From NCBI RefSeq assembly GCF_021018895.1, contig NC_079386.1:18266052-18330051 (forward strand): DNA of 64,000 bases, in the 5' to 3' direction. Position numbers and translations under genes: made by a program. This DNA is from Seriola aureovittata. Taxonomy: Eukaryota > Chordata > Actinopteri > Carangiformes > Carangidae. The notes below the pieces were generated by a model. It had not been told where the DNA came from. It saw nothing but the letters and a program-made list of their open reading frames with translations, and made no database searches. How positions within the stretch are numbered: the first letter of the stretch is position 1; the number at the start of each line of letters is the position of its first letter. Below are positions 1 through 12,584 of this stretch, piece after piece.

Positions 1-2660
1 TCTTCAGTGCATAACAATGAATCACCATTGTCACTGAATCAAATCAATGTCTTAGCGCAGTGGAGCGCCTGGCGGGCATCCAAGTGTCATTTTCAGCTGA
101 GCTATGATTGACAGTATGTTGAAAATGAAACCCACAGAAACAACCATGATCCGATCACTCAGACATAATTAATGAGCTACTGAGCTAACGTAATGTGCAC
201 TACGTGTGTAAGCTAGGTACATACTGAAGTGCGGGAAGTGATTAGAATGAGAAAACTGATTCGTGATTGGGGGTTATCACTATTTGCAGATAGCAAAAGT
301 ATTGTAGTGAAAACTTATGAAAACTTCTGGCCTGGGTCCTCAGCCCGAGTCTGGCATTTATACTAAATGCGGATGTAGCACCTGACATACATGCATGCTC
401 TATAAAACCCAGACTGGGGCCTATATTCTACTGTTTACGTGAGGTAACCAAGAAAAAAGATAGTTTGTCATTGTTATAACCTGATAACTTTTGATTAATT
501 AATTTCAAATTGTTTTTTTGTCTACTTACCCACCTAAAACCTAAAGATATCAAAAGACAGAGACATACATCACATCCTTACACACAACAGCTTTGAGTGA
601 GATAGTTTTTTGTTTGTTTTGTTTTTAGTATAATAAATCACCCAGATGAGTTATTGATTTTCAGAATTGTTGTTAACTGTTTTTCTCTTTGCAGTGCAAC
701 TGAAGCATAAGAGGTAAAAAATAAAATGCTTTGATATTAACAATCTCTGTATATATTTCAAGTGTTAAACCATAATAACTGCTCATGGTCCTCCATCATA
801 CTGCTGATGAGAAAACAAACATTGTCAGTAAGTGATGCTGGTTAAGGGTGGAGGCTCTCAGTAAATCAACACGAAACCAAAACGAGTTTCTGATTCACTA
901 ATCTCATTCAATGCTTTTCCCCTTTTCTTTGAAAGACTCTAGGTTTTAGAAATGCTCTGGATTCTTATGAAGTAGAACTGGTTCCATTTAGAGGTGTTGA
1001 GTGCAGTGCACTGAGTCACCATTGTCACTGAATCGAATCAGTATCTTTGAGCAGTGGAGCTTGTGACCGATGACTGATTCAGAGAACGTTATGTGCTCGC
1101 TAAAAGCACATTGAGAGACGTTGAAAGCCACTGAAACAATCATAATCTGATAACTCACGTTTTGCACCGACTTCTAAGATCACTGTGATAAATGTATTAT
1201 CTCAATCCTCATCTCTTATGTACAAAATCTGTTTAACAAACTGTGAAAGAGTCCATTTCATGAAGCCGATGAGGTCGAGCTACTCACATTAACTGTTTTT
1301 CTCCTTGCAGTGCAAAGGAACTGCTGATAACTGCTCTGACAATAATAATCTGACCAACAGTCAAGTTAAAGCCTATATTATTGGTCACCTAGCAAGAAGA
1401 GTGAAAAGAAATGGATCCGACGTATCATTGAGAAAGAGAAGAGAGTACAGGCAGTCAATGATCATTTACGTCCTTACAAAGGCAATCTGTTCATCGTCCA
1501 GTCAATTGTTCAAGTGATCACAGGTAAAGGCATTGAAAACATAATGGTCGATAGGCTCCACAGTGTTTGATGCTCTCGGCCGAGTTGTTGGTTTGCGCAC
1601 CGCAGGATTTACCTACGGGTTTCCAAAGCATACAGAGAGTGTGATAGAGTACGCTCATCCTCTGCTTACTATAAAAAGTCTGTGAGTAATCTGAAGGAAA
1701 AGAGGAGCTGTTGGAGAGACTATTTAAAAGAGCTACTCGAGGCCAATCCTGTTGAGCCAGTGGTGGTCAGGCATTCAATTGAGAGGCTCCTCAGGAAAGT
1801 AGCAAAACACATTTGTTCACAACTGTGCCTCCTGTTTTTTATAGACTCAACAAACCAACTTTGTATTTTGGGGGGAGAATGAGCTGGATGCTAACATGTT
1901 TTTTATATCCATTTGTAAATGATTTCTGTTGCTGTTATAGCACAGATTTTAATTCTGGGAAGCTGTTTGGTGTACTTTGAACCATTTACTGTTAACTTGT
2001 TTGTAAAAGCTTCAGTGTGATACTCATAAGTGTTTAAGGATTTGTTACCTGTTTATTTTTTGTCTCTGTTTCCTGTTGTATTATCTTTGCATGATGTTAA
2101 AACTTTTTTGGTTCTCCTTGGTTCTCAATTTCCTGTGATTTATGTTTTTTTCTTCTTCTAGGCTTTGTGTTACTGTTACACCATTTCCTGCGTTGACTCT
2201 AAAGAGAAGGCTGAGACACTGTCTTGTCTTTGGTGCGGGGAACATCAGATGTTAAGACGAGACAATCTTACCTGCTAATGTAAAAAGGAGGACGGTGCAA
2301 ATATAGTCATAGCTGAGATCAGATAGTCTTAAAGCTTTATTGTGTGGTGAAAAAGGGCAAAGCTTATTACTTATTAATTACTTATTATGTAAAGTGAAAT
2401 TAAAGCCTAGAGTGTTTCTATAGTGTTCACCTGACTGATTGTTTTAACAGCACATATAATGACATCTTATACCCTTTTCCACAGTGATACTGGAAGCCCA
2501 GTGGGACAATATACTCTATGATCCTTTACTCAGTACATTAATTTATTGGCATTTATATCACATGTTTGTCAGCACTTCTGAGTCGTAAATAATGATTTCA
2601 AACCACAGAAAACTGATGGATAGATTAACCAATTCAAAATTAATTAATTAAACTTATTTT
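1..2660. other. Intergenic, with duplicated block and exon-like fragments
   Basis: No gene is recognised here. Two stretches of about 150 bp, near 1-165 and 1003-1160, resemble each other, sharing for example 'tcaccattgtcactgaatc'. Similar acceptor-like motifs (ttaactgtttttct followed by cttgcag or tttgcag) occur near 670-695 and 1288-1310. After the second one, about 1395-1520 is open in one frame and ends at a G|GTAAAG donor-like site. Another open stretch, about 1603-1800, follows a GCAG acceptor-like site. I do not recognise the encoded sequence. It may be a gene fragment, a noncoding RNA or a transposon remnant. Confidence 0.3.
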
Positions 2661-2665
2661 AAGCT

Positions 2666-2671
2666 TTTATT
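2666..2671 (-). terminator. Candidate polyadenylation signal of tlr2
   Basis: An AATAAA hexamer reads on the minus strand about 490 bp beyond the tlr2 stop codon. Position and orientation suit the end of the tlr2 3' UTR. The region is AT-rich, so a chance match is possible. Confidence 0.4.
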
Positions 2672-3161
2672 AAAACTGACACATGAATATTATTTCTTCA
2701 CACGCTTGGGTGCAGAACAGAAGAAAATGGGATAAAAACAAATAGAATAAAAGTGTAAACAGAGCACACAGAAAACATGTCTGTCCTCAGCTGCTGTTTG
2801 TTTTCCTGATGTTGTCTCAAGGCTGAGGCTCTTTCCTGTTGCCAGAATTGGTCTCACAACCACAATTACCACATGTTGTAGCATAGATGACAAAGCAACA
2901 GCTCCATCAAGTGGCCATTTCACCTCACTACCAGCAAAATAACTGACATCTTAATTTATAGTAATTTATAGAATAGCTTGGTCTGATTACTGTAGATTTT
3001 TCCGGTAAAATTAAGTGATGAATACAAACAACAACAAAAAACCTCTTTCCGTTGACTGTTCACTCCTCTCGTGTCCTCTTCTCTTCTTCCCATTTCTCTA
3101 ACTGCTTAGTTCCTTATCCTTGTGCTGCCTTTCCTGCTCACCGTTAATCCAGATCACTTTC

Positions 3162-6100
3162 TCATTCATCCCAGTCTCCTTCTCCTCCCAAAGCATCGCG
3201 GAGACTCCTCCAGAACTCCCCCCTCCGCTCCTCCTCCTGAGGCCACTCCAGGTACGTGGTGGAGCTCATGAGTTTGCGCAGTTTGCAGAAGCGTTTGGGG
3301 ATGTCGTCCTTGGACAGCGGCTCCAGCAGGATCAAGATGGCCGGTTCTCCGCCGGCTTCCCCATCGAACAGCCAGAAGTGGGAGAAGTCCAGCTCGTAGC
3401 GACACCAATCAGACTGGACAAAATTTTCAGAGAGGATGAAGACAGTCCGCCGGCTGCGCTCCATGGCGCTCATGATGTTGTCCACAATCCACTGTCCAGG
3501 GAGGAAGTCCCGCTTGTGGAGACACAGGGTCAATGGCCGGGCAGTTCTGTAATTCGCAGCGTCTCCATCGATCTCCCTGTAGAAGTGTGCACAAGAAAAC
3601 AGGTGATGTTTCGACTTAAGTTGTGGTAGGTGGGATTCATTCAGCTGCAAAAGTACATAACACTGACAACTTCCTTACTTCTAATAAGTAAGTAATTTTT
3701 CCAATTTGTACAGCTGAACATGAACGCAGATTTTGCAAAGTGTTTCAATATTTTCACTCATCAGACTCCTGGCACTGAGATATCATTTTAATTCATCATG
3801 TTGCTCAAGTGGTGGATGTTAGAAATAAGAAGAATAAGAATCTGGCAAACAAATGGATAATTCCTTTCGGGCTCATCCAAACATTTTAAATATCATGTTC
3901 AGTGAAGATTAAACGACATTTGTTGAGGGGAACGGTAGAAAAAATAAATTGCCAAAAGATACAAAATGAGTGTGATACTGATGGAGTCATCTTGAGCTAC
4001 AGATGTTCCAATCTTTTTTTTTTTTTTTTTTTTACTAACATAAAAGTAGTACTGGAAAAATATTGGCATAGTTAGTAGTGTTAAAAATAAAAGATTGCAC
4101 AAAAAATGTTGAACTTACGTTGGCTCCTCCAGCTCAGGTACCAGGTAGGTTTCCACCCAGCCAGTGTCTCTTTCACTGTAGGAAACAAAGGCATCAAAGG
4201 ATAGCAATGTTTCCGAATCTGCCCCATCTCTGAGTCGCCGCCGGTGCCGGGAACTATGCTTGGCCTTCAGCCACGCCCATGTCATCTTGAGGTACCAGAA
4301 GGCATGGAGGCGCCATAGTATGACGCTCACCAGAACCCCAACAAACAGCGCCACCCCGCAACTCACGGACACGAACAAAACCTGGTGGCACACAACAACC
4401 GAGAGGCGGACTTGACCCACTGATTTCCCCTGCAGGTAGAAGGGAGAGTCGCAGACGTAGCTCTCCTCGTCATCTGTTAAATGCACATCACCTTCCTTAA
4501 TGTCGGACTGGAGGAAGGCGACAAAGTCACAGGAGCAAACAAACTTGTTCTGACCCGCCTGGAGATTCTGGAGTCGTGTGAATGACTGAAGATCTGAACG
4601 GCTGAACATGTTTAAGGTGTTTGACTGTGGAAGAACAAAGAGGGGTCACCCTGCAGAATACAAAGAGGACTTGAAGCAGGAAAATGATATGTGATGGTTT
4701 TTTACCTGTATGGTCAGTGTTTGCAGATTGGGGAACAAATATCCTGAAGGCAGCCTCAGAAACTTATTCCCAGAGAGGTGGAGCTCCCTCAAGGCAGGCA
4801 GGGCCACAGTGAAGTCTTTGAGATTATTGTTGCTCAGATCCAACACCTGGACATGATAGAATATGAGGTAAAGGGTTTTATCAGTGAGTGTTTTTGTTGC
4901 GATGGTATCAGGATTACTGCCGAGTGGTCCAGCCTCAGTACCTCCAGAGTTGCAGGTAGACATAGAGTAATGTTGTCAAGTTTAGCCCCGGAGATGTTGA
5001 GGTATCGCAATGTGGAGGGCCAGGAGCAGCTTGGAGGCATGGAGTTGTAGTTGGTCCTGCTGATGTCCAGGTGGGTCAGTTTGTAGAGCTTTGCTACCAG
5101 TTGGCTCAGTGTGGACAAACTCTGGGCACAAGTTGGACAATGGCAAATAAGTCTTCAGGTAGTTTACTTTTCAAACCTGGCATCTTATTTTTAAGGTATT
5201 TTCAGAGTATGACGGGTTAAAGTTAAACAGTGAAGTTTCATGAAGCCACCTTCAGAGCATTTCCACTGATGTTTAAAACTCGGATGTCCTTCAGTGTGCC
5301 GTTTCCTTTGCACAGTGTCTCGATCAGAGTCATGTCGGTCAGCAGGTTGTCAGACATGTCCAGGTACTGAAGGTTCACCAGAAGGCCGGACGTGATACAA
5401 GGCATCACAAACACCTGAGGGTAAAAATCACACTACTCAGTGATTCATTATTGGCAGCTTAGTGGTGTAGTGACTACTACAGGGAAAATTGACATGCTAC
5501 TGTGGCTAACTGGTAACCTCCTTGCTAACTGATTATACTGTTGCACAAGCCAGTCACAGTAGAGAGCCAACGTCACATCCACACTACCCAAAACCCTCTG
5601 ATAATTTGTCAAATCTCATTGATGGTCGATGGTCGATTACCCCGGCGTTTATGACGGACACCCTCCTGGGGTACTGCAGCAGGAACCCCAGCTCGAGAAA
5701 CGAGACAAACTTATAAATATCCAGCACCACGACGTTTCGTACGAAGAACTCATCGATGCTTTTTTGATCGGTCCAGTTGGCTTTCTCCCACCTAACAACA
5801 AACAATAACAGTATTCATGCAGTCAAATATCTCTCTGTGAAGTGTATACGAACAACCAAGTGTTCCAGCACTTGAGTCCAGAATTCAGACTCAAGTCCAG
5901 CTGGTTATTTTCAGGATTTTTAACTCGACTTGGACTTAGGTACAGATGACTCGGATTGAACTCAGACTCAAGCATTGTCTGCATTCGGTCTTAAAAGTTG
6001 GAGACAAAGACTCAGCCCTTTTTTGTTAGTTTTTTGTAATAGGCCATAATAATTTGGCATAAGATTTTGATAGTCATATTAATACCGTAAAATTATTCAG

Positions 6101-8315
6101 TGGTGAAATGGAAAAAGCTGTGTCATTTGATGGAGACCTTTTTTATTTGTATGTCAGCTCTTTAGCTGTACCTCAGACTCGAAGACTAAGGACTTGACAC
6201 CCAACTCAAACTCAAGGTATAGTGACTTGACCGCAACACTGTCAACAACTTTTTTTATATCATGCAGATGCACTGATTGCCTACCTGCCCTCGCCCGTCA
6301 GCGTGACGCCATCAACTGATAAGGAGGTGAGTGGCACTCCATTGAAAACCTCCAGGAGGTTGACAGTGGCCTCATCAGAGATGGAAAGGTTACGAAAGGT
6401 TACGTGCCTGGGGAGAGAGAAAAGAGTGATTGGTTGGTTTTTCAGCCAAAAGCAATATTTTTGCCCTGTGGTTTATTACATTGTTTGTATTTAGCGTTCT
6501 GCACAACCGCTAAAACAGATTGGGACCCCACCTGACCCTCCGCCTGGCTGCTTCTCTGAGGGGCTGAACAGACCGATTCTCAATCATATGAAGGTCTTCC
6601 AGAATGATCGGCGTCTCAGGATACGACACGTCAGCGAGCACAGCCGACGTTAAAGTTATGTTCGTAAAAAAAGGTCCATGGAGTCTCAAAGTGACATGAC
6701 CCAAGGGCCAAACATACGCCAGAGCACCAGGCTCATACCTGCAGAGAAGGGAGGAGACAGGAGAGTGAAAGCAGAGAATTAAAGAAAGTTTTGAGAGGTG
6801 ATTAAGAGGATGTTGCTGTTTCTAGCTGGTCACTAAAAAAAAAACAGCGTCAGTTCCAAACCTCAACAGGTTGTTGCCGTGCACGGTGAGCTCCTCCAGC
6901 TGAGTGACTCCAGCCAGGGCTCCTCTCTTTAGCTCCTCCAGAGCCGGACCTCCGAACGCCAGCCTCCTCAGCCTGACCAGCCCCTGAAACACTGGAGCAG
7001 AACCTATGCAACTGGAGGAGAGAGGAAGATGGATGTGGACACATGTATGCCATGTAGAGGTTTCTCCTCGGTCTTTGTACTGTAACCTGAGCTCTTTTAC
7101 CTGTATGGGTTGTTGAGCAGGTTGAGCTGTTGCAGAGCTCCTAGCTTGCTGAACCATGTGGGGTTGAGAGCAGTCAGCTGATTGTCAGACAGATCTAGTC
7201 CCTCCAAGTTCCACAGAGAGTCAAACGCTGATGGTTGGATCACAGCTAGTCTATTACCTGGAGTACAGTAATATCTTTGTATCAGAAATAATCTACATAC
7301 TGATAAAAATTTATCAGGGGTTTCACAGGGGTCAACATTTGGGCCACTGATTATTATCTCACTCATTATTGTTGTTGCTGTTATTCTTGTTATTGTTATT
7401 ATCATTGATAAAATTATCATTATTGGCTTAAAGTCTGAGGTTCAAATTTAATTCTTGATCTTATTTCACAGCACTGCACGGACGAGAGGACCTTAAAGTG
7501 CTCGGAAAAAAATGGATGTTTGCACATCAATTTGGAAAACTCCATCTGCTAATGAAGTCCATGTGATGTGATCAAAAGCTCCAGAACAGCACCTACTCAT
7601 AGCTTAGAGGTGAGTTTGTTTTTGTCAGTTTTTTATTACATTTAAAATTAAGTTACAAAATAGTTAATTAATTATTTATAATTATGAAAAATTTTATTCA
7701 TTATGTTATCATGAATAATAGTGTAAGTTAATATCTACATATTTAATATAGTGTGTTATTATATCATATCATACTTTATACTATATATTATTCTACTTAG
7801 GGCTGTCACAATATCTCATTTTTACTATGCGATAATCGTGGCCATAATAATTCAAAATAACATTAACTTAAATTATCTAATATCTGTAGAAAATAAAAAA
7901 TCCTGTCGTTCAAATTGTTATTAACTTTGTTACTGATAAAAAAAATAAAGCTGCCATTATGAGTGAGTCACAACTTCATTTTATTACAGACTGACTCGCT
8001 ATATCCCAATAAACACCCATCAGCGTTACCATGGAGATTCAGAGCCCTCAGTTGCATGTGGCCGGTCAGGTCGTCATCGGTCACTACGGTGATGTTGTTG
8101 AAGGAGAGATCCAGAGTAAGAGCACGGTCCGTTACCATGGGAACACGGGTGAATCCGTAATGGGAGCAGTTACAGGAGAGCCGTAGGTCACAGCTGTGGC
8201 AGGATGGCCTCTCAGGGTCTGGGTTTGACCTCTGACCCCAGCACAGGCCGAGGAGGAGGAGGAGGAGGCGGAGGCGGAGGAAGAGGGTGAAATGAAGGTT
8301 GGTCTCTCGTCCCAT
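3162..8315 (-). CDS. tlr2: Toll-like receptor 2
   Basis: A type I membrane receptor that senses microbial lipoproteins, usually with TLR1-family partners, and signals through MyD88. Coding exons in transcription order: 8030-8315, 7101-7257, 6862-7011, 6532-6738, 6285-6407, 5641-5791, 5250-5414, 4942-5121, 4706-4846, 4119-4624, 3162-3576. All junctions are GT..AG and in phase, giving 826 residues. Visible features are a signal peptide with a leucine run (about 1-27), an LRR ectodomain, an LRRCT cysteine cluster (CSC near 550), a membrane segment (about 600-623), and a TIR domain from about 662. The TIR contains [11 protein letters not shown], the BB-loop motif [11 protein letters not shown] and the C-terminal FW motif. 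The stretch [19 protein letters not shown] is close to mammalian TLR2 and sets it apart from other TLRs. Mammalian TLR2 is coded in one exon; many-exon forms are known in some percomorph fish. The last acceptor has an alternative 30 nt downstream. Confidence 0.95.
4014..4033. repeat. Poly-A/T tract in last tlr2 intron
   Basis: A run of about 20 T on the plus strand (A on the tlr2 sense strand) lies just inside the donor side of the last tlr2 intron. It is simple sequence and prone to length change. Confidence 0.8.
5860..6245. repeat. Dispersed ACTCAAGTC-rich repeat in tlr2 intron
   Basis: This intron, between the exons at 6285-6407 and 5641-5791, is filled with reiterated variants of gactcaagtcc, ctcagactcaag and gacttgaccgcaacact. 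That composition matches a repeat type I recall as common in teleost genomes. The family name cannot be assigned without a repeat library. Confidence 0.55.
7795..7860. repeat. Possible dispersed element fragment in first tlr2 intron
   Basis: The string 'agggctgtcacaatatctc' followed by 'gcgataatcgtggcc' has the look of a dispersed fish repeat. A similar opening, 'agggctgctcagttg' followed by 'aatcgaggttattttt', occurs at 56089. Short and low confidence. Confidence 0.3.
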
Positions 8316-10498
8316 ACTGTAGGAAAAAAAACTAAAAATCTGGAGTGAGACACAGTGGATGAGTCAGAATCATTGAGCAGTAGCAGGGAAACGCAGAACA
8401 AATCCAGGGAGGAAGTGGAATTTGATCAAAGAGGAAGTCTTTAACACTTGATTATAACTTTCACAAAGCCTTTACACACAAAAACCACTTTCCCAGTGAG
8501 TGAAAACCCCCAGAGGATTTCAATGTGTGATTTCCTGTCGCACATCCTGTGCACTATATTCGTCAAGTTGTACGTGCACCAATCCTGTGATTTTTCTGAT
8601 TGAACATGTGATAAAACGTGATAAAAACCGGATTAATATTAAAACATCTCAAATGCTTCAGTATTTTGCAACATGCAGTAGGAAAGTTTATACCAAATAT
8701 TTCATTTAGTTATTTTGATTGTATTAATATATGCTTAATTGAGGTGTTATTCATATAGATCAGTATGTACTTATGACACTCATCTTTATTAAATATTTGT
8801 TGATCAAATTTATGTTGAACTGTTTTTGTTTCCCCAAAGCTGGGTGTCCACATACTTTTGTCCAACTTATTCACTCAACATCAGATTTTACTTTGGTTGT
8901 TTGTTGTGGCATTTAAACAATTGTATTTGCTATCTTCATATCCATGAGAAATGATCTGACTTGTACAGAGAAGATAAAGTTACGACCCCAATCTCAAATA
9001 AAATTTAGCTGCACAGTATTGACCAAAAAAAAAGGATCATATACATGTTTGTAAGATTTTGTAAGATGATGCTATTTTCCAAATATTTAGCGTTTGCTGG
9101 AAAGTCCCTATCGCCTACTGGAAGCCAAACTGTTGTCAGTGTGTTATACAGCCTTCATTCGGTCAAGTGCTTCCCTTATTTTCTTATCTTCAACAGAGCG
9201 GACGGTTCCAGGTGTCATAACCTCTGTTGTTAAATGGAGAGATGATAACTGAGACAGTGATCACTCAAACTTACTGTAAAACCATTTCATTTTCTTGTTC
9301 TAGGATTTAACTATACTAACTTTGTTTTTGCCTTACCTTATTTATTTATTTATTTATTTATTTTCCGAGATGATTCCTGATGACGAGATAAAAACAATTT
9401 GATAATGATTCAATTTGTAAAAGATGCGAACAAGTTAAAGATTAGTTTTTTATGACTACGTGGAGAGGAAGTAAAGATCCCAGGGCACTTGACGGCTTCT
9501 AACCAAGTGTGAAAAGAGGTAGTGAGCATGAAAATGAACTCTCAGGAGGAAACCTGCAAGAGTGTGTGTCTGTAAAAGTGTAACAACATTTAAAAAAAAT
9601 AACTACAGTAGATTCTTCTTTTGTGCATGTCTTGTTGAATTTGATCTGATGATAATGACCCATAAAACAAGCTGAAGTGAAGCAGCACAATGAAGTATTA
9701 TCCTGTAATTAGTATCTGTTACATAATACGCTGTAACCAATGTATGAACAGGGCTGTGACCAAAATGACTTCCGCTCTGACTTTCTGGCTTTCAGACTCA
9801 AACCAACACTTCCCCTTTGCCCTTTGGTTTGATCATTTACTGCCACAACGCTGATATGCAAGATATTTAAAAATCACAATACAGAATGGTAGAAATATTA
9901 GAAGATCTGACCAGTATCATTATAACTCAAAAGTATGGTCGTCAAAAGGTCCTCTTACTGGATTTCTCACAAAAGTCAAAATTCAAATTTAGCTAATAAA
10001 ATAAATGTACAAGGATGAGCAGTTCTTTGTGTGGAGGAAAAAAACGCTCAGAGATCCACTCCAAAATAAAAGTGCTTCACACGGGATGAGATAGAAATCA
10101 CAGTAGAATCAATAAGTTTGCTGAGAAACTGTTGGTAACTGCAGCTGAAAATATTAAAAAAGGTTAAAAAGAAAAGTTTTCCAGATGGAATTAAATGTTA
10201 ATGTTAAAATCATCCCTCCTCCTCTAGAGATATAAATCCCGTCAGACCAAACAGGCGTAATTTATAAACTGGCATCTGAATGATTGATCGATTTCTTATT
10301 TACCTTTAACTGACGGTTTTGTCTTTCCAGTTACTTTTACACTGACAGATCTGAACTCAGTTAAACTAGATGGTGCCTGAATGAGCCAAACAATGTTGGA
10401 GGAAGTGAGGAAAGCATTGAGGCAAACCTTAAACATAAGCACAAATAAAGGACAAGTTTATACCTACAGCGATAAAGGAAAAGAAGAAAAGTTCTTAC
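8316..10498. other. Intergenic or 5' intron upstream of tlr2
   Basis: A pyrimidine-rich acceptor (TTTTTTTTCCTACAG) ends immediately before the tlr2 start codon, at 8317. The interval is therefore probably an intron separating an untranslated first exon from the coding exons. It is AT-rich. It holds a TTTA microsatellite near 9341-9362 and, near 8820-8890, a string (gggtgtccacatacttttg) typical of dispersed fish repeats. No coding sequence is seen. Confidence 0.45.
9341..9362. repeat. (TTTA)n microsatellite
   Basis: About five uninterrupted TTTA units followed by TTTTCC. Simple tetranucleotide repeat. Confidence 0.8.
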
Positions 10499-10740
10499 CT
10501 TTAACCCTTTAATTAATCCGCACAGTAACTCACAATGTCACTAAAATCTGATTGTGTTGTGTGTGTTGTGCTGATCAGGGTGTCAGCTTGGACACTGAAG
10601 TAAAACATGAAAGCAAATATCAGCAAATGAATCATCTTGGTGCACGCACAGTTCCTCTTTTTTTTATCACACCCAGTTAATTTGGGAGTTTGAGTGAAAA
10701 ACATCCTTCAAGTGGCCAGAAAAATGTGACGAGGAGCATC
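10499..10740 (-). other. Possible untranslated first exon of tlr2
   Basis: On the minus strand AAAG|GTAAGAAC forms a strong donor, with the exon ending at 10499. It could splice to the acceptor just before the tlr2 start codon, leaving an intron of about 2.2 kb. The 5' edge is a guess. The stretch also contains a short open frame (10513-10704). An internal ATG in it begins a hydrophobic, signal-like segment, and the frame stops just before the donor. It could be an upstream ORF or an unrelated small gene. RNA data would settle it. Confidence 0.3.
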
Positions 10741-10857
10741 TTTTTTGTTTGTTTGACGCAAATGGTGTCGCAAAGAGTTTTAAAGTGTAATTGCCTCCGT
10801 GTTTTATTGCGTTTATTCACACAAAACACGTCTATTCCGGTGTAATTCACAACCCTG

Positions 10858-10869
10858 CCACCAGATGGA
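10858..10869 (+). promoter_or_regulatory. CTCF-like motif, one mismatch
   Basis: CCACCAGATGGA matches the CTCF core consensus CCASYAGRKGGC except at the last base. It may be a relic of a dispersed repeat rather than a bound site. Confidence 0.25.
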
Positions 10870-11448
10870 GCCAGACTCCACTTTAAAATGTGCTCAAGTT
10901 GCAGTTAAACCATTGTTGTTATAGACTGGACAAATAATTGTGATGTCATTGTTGAGCATAGTGAATGATTATCAGTCACTGTCAATTACAGCCAATTACC
11001 TAGAAATTTAATCAAATCAGACAAAATTAAACAAACCTCAGCAATAATAATTAAAAAATAAAAAAGTAACCTCAGATATGAGATGACAGAGATTGTGTAT
11101 CTAGAGTTCTTCTCTCTCAGATTATTGTAATCATGAGGTTTCGGTTATCTTTTTTACATAATAAGATTGTTGTGCGTACAGTCCATGCAGACCTTCTTGG
11201 ACTCAGGAAGATGATGACATTTATGTAACGCAGACTGTTGCAACCATGGAAACCATGAATTGGCCTTAAGTGGTAGAGTCTGGAGAAACTAAGAGTAGTC
11301 GAAAACTAGCTGCCACATCTGTGAGGAATTGGAGGTAGTCCAGAGCTGCTGCAGGTATCACGCCTCATCACATCTGGTTTGCAAAAATATAGTGATAATG
11401 AACTTCTATGATATTTTGATGGTTTCCAGTTAGTAAGGATCGAATCAG

Positions 11449-12002
11449 CTGATGCCACTTCATGTCAAAAGAAATTAGCATTAGCAGGTTACTGACACAC
11501 GGGTCAATCCATTCCTTACACAACGCTCCTGTGGTTTTGGTTTTTTAATGGAGACCTAGTACGTTCTTACTCGTCACAAAGATATTATTGGACAATATCT
11601 GTTCAGGGGTGATAATAATAATAATAATAATAAGAAGAAGAAGCAGAATCCACAGGCAGGCTGTTCCAAAGTCTCTGGGCTTTGATAGCAAGGGCACAAT
11701 CACTCTTGGTCACCGACCTAGACTTAGAAACAACCAGAGGATCCATGTCAGAGGACCTCAGGTTGCGACCTGGTACATACAGGAGTAGGATTCAGGCAGA
11801 TAGCGAAATGCCAGGGAGAGCTTTAAAAGTTAACAATACGATCTCAAAATCTAAATTTCACTGGCCAGTGAAGTGCAGCTGAAACTGTATTAGCAACCGG
11901 TCAACATGGATGATCCCTGAAACACAAGACAAGGGAAAGATAAGCCTACAGGCCAGGGCGCCACCACCAGTTATTTGTTTTTTTGACATGAAGTGGCATC
12001 AG
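11449..12002. repeat. Dispersed element bounded by 22-bp inverted repeats
   Basis: The 22-bp sequence at 11449-11470 is repeated as its exact reverse complement at 11981-12002. Its core is gatgccacttcatgtcaaaa. Between them, about 11640-11890 resembles a repeat that I recall as widespread in teleosts, with phrases such as 'caggctgttccaaagtct', 'cagaggacctcagg' and 'gagctttaaaagttaacaa'. An AAT/AAG microsatellite lies at 11612-11645. This could be a nonautonomous DNA element, or a LINE-derived fragment sitting between chance inverted copies. Confidence 0.5.
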
Positions 12003-12576
12003 TTACTCACTGGTAATGACACTTATGTAGTTAAAAGGTGACAATGCAACAGCAGCACAATAGCAGGCATTATGGGAAATAGGTGGAGTATTTTAAATGC
12101 AGTAAGTGTGATACTAGTCATTGGAGTTTATATCTTAAATTGTATGTGCTGGATATTATAATATAATATGATATAATCCTGCGAGTCTCAATAGTCTGTA
12201 ACCCAGATATGCACAAAACAAGCTTGTAAAATAAAGCGACTTTCCTTTGATTCTAAAGTTACAAGATAGTCTGGGAAAGTGTGGCACAATGAAACGCAGC
12301 GAACAATGAAATGAATAAAGGAAAAGTCGATTATAAAAGTGATGTAACCAAAAACCCATGGCGACTACAACAGTCTGAGAAAGAATAACTATAGGTGAGG
12401 GCTTGGCTGCTGATACAGTATACAGTAAATAAGGTAATGGTAAAGGAATATCCATCTCTGCTGTATTACACTCTGTGCTGAAAAGAGGGATTGTTAATGT
12501 AACATTTGATCACAAAGCTGTGGTGCATTGTGGGTGAATGAAGTAATGACAGAAGAAGCATCAAGTGATCAGCAGG

Positions 12577-12584
12577 ATAAAAGG
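12577..12584 (+). promoter_or_regulatory. TATA-like box of the thyroglobulin-lectin gene
   Basis: ATAAAAGG lies about 40 bp before a short leader ending at the donor AAAAAG|GTCAGT (exon end 12626). That leader would splice to the acceptor CGGCAG at 12821, giving a 5' UTR that enters the coding exon 49 bp before the start codon. Confidence 0.5.

Noticed and set aside
3120..3629. Plus-strand open frame of 169 codons
   Set aside because: It is antisense to the tlr2 TIR exon, whose sense frame carries all the family motifs.
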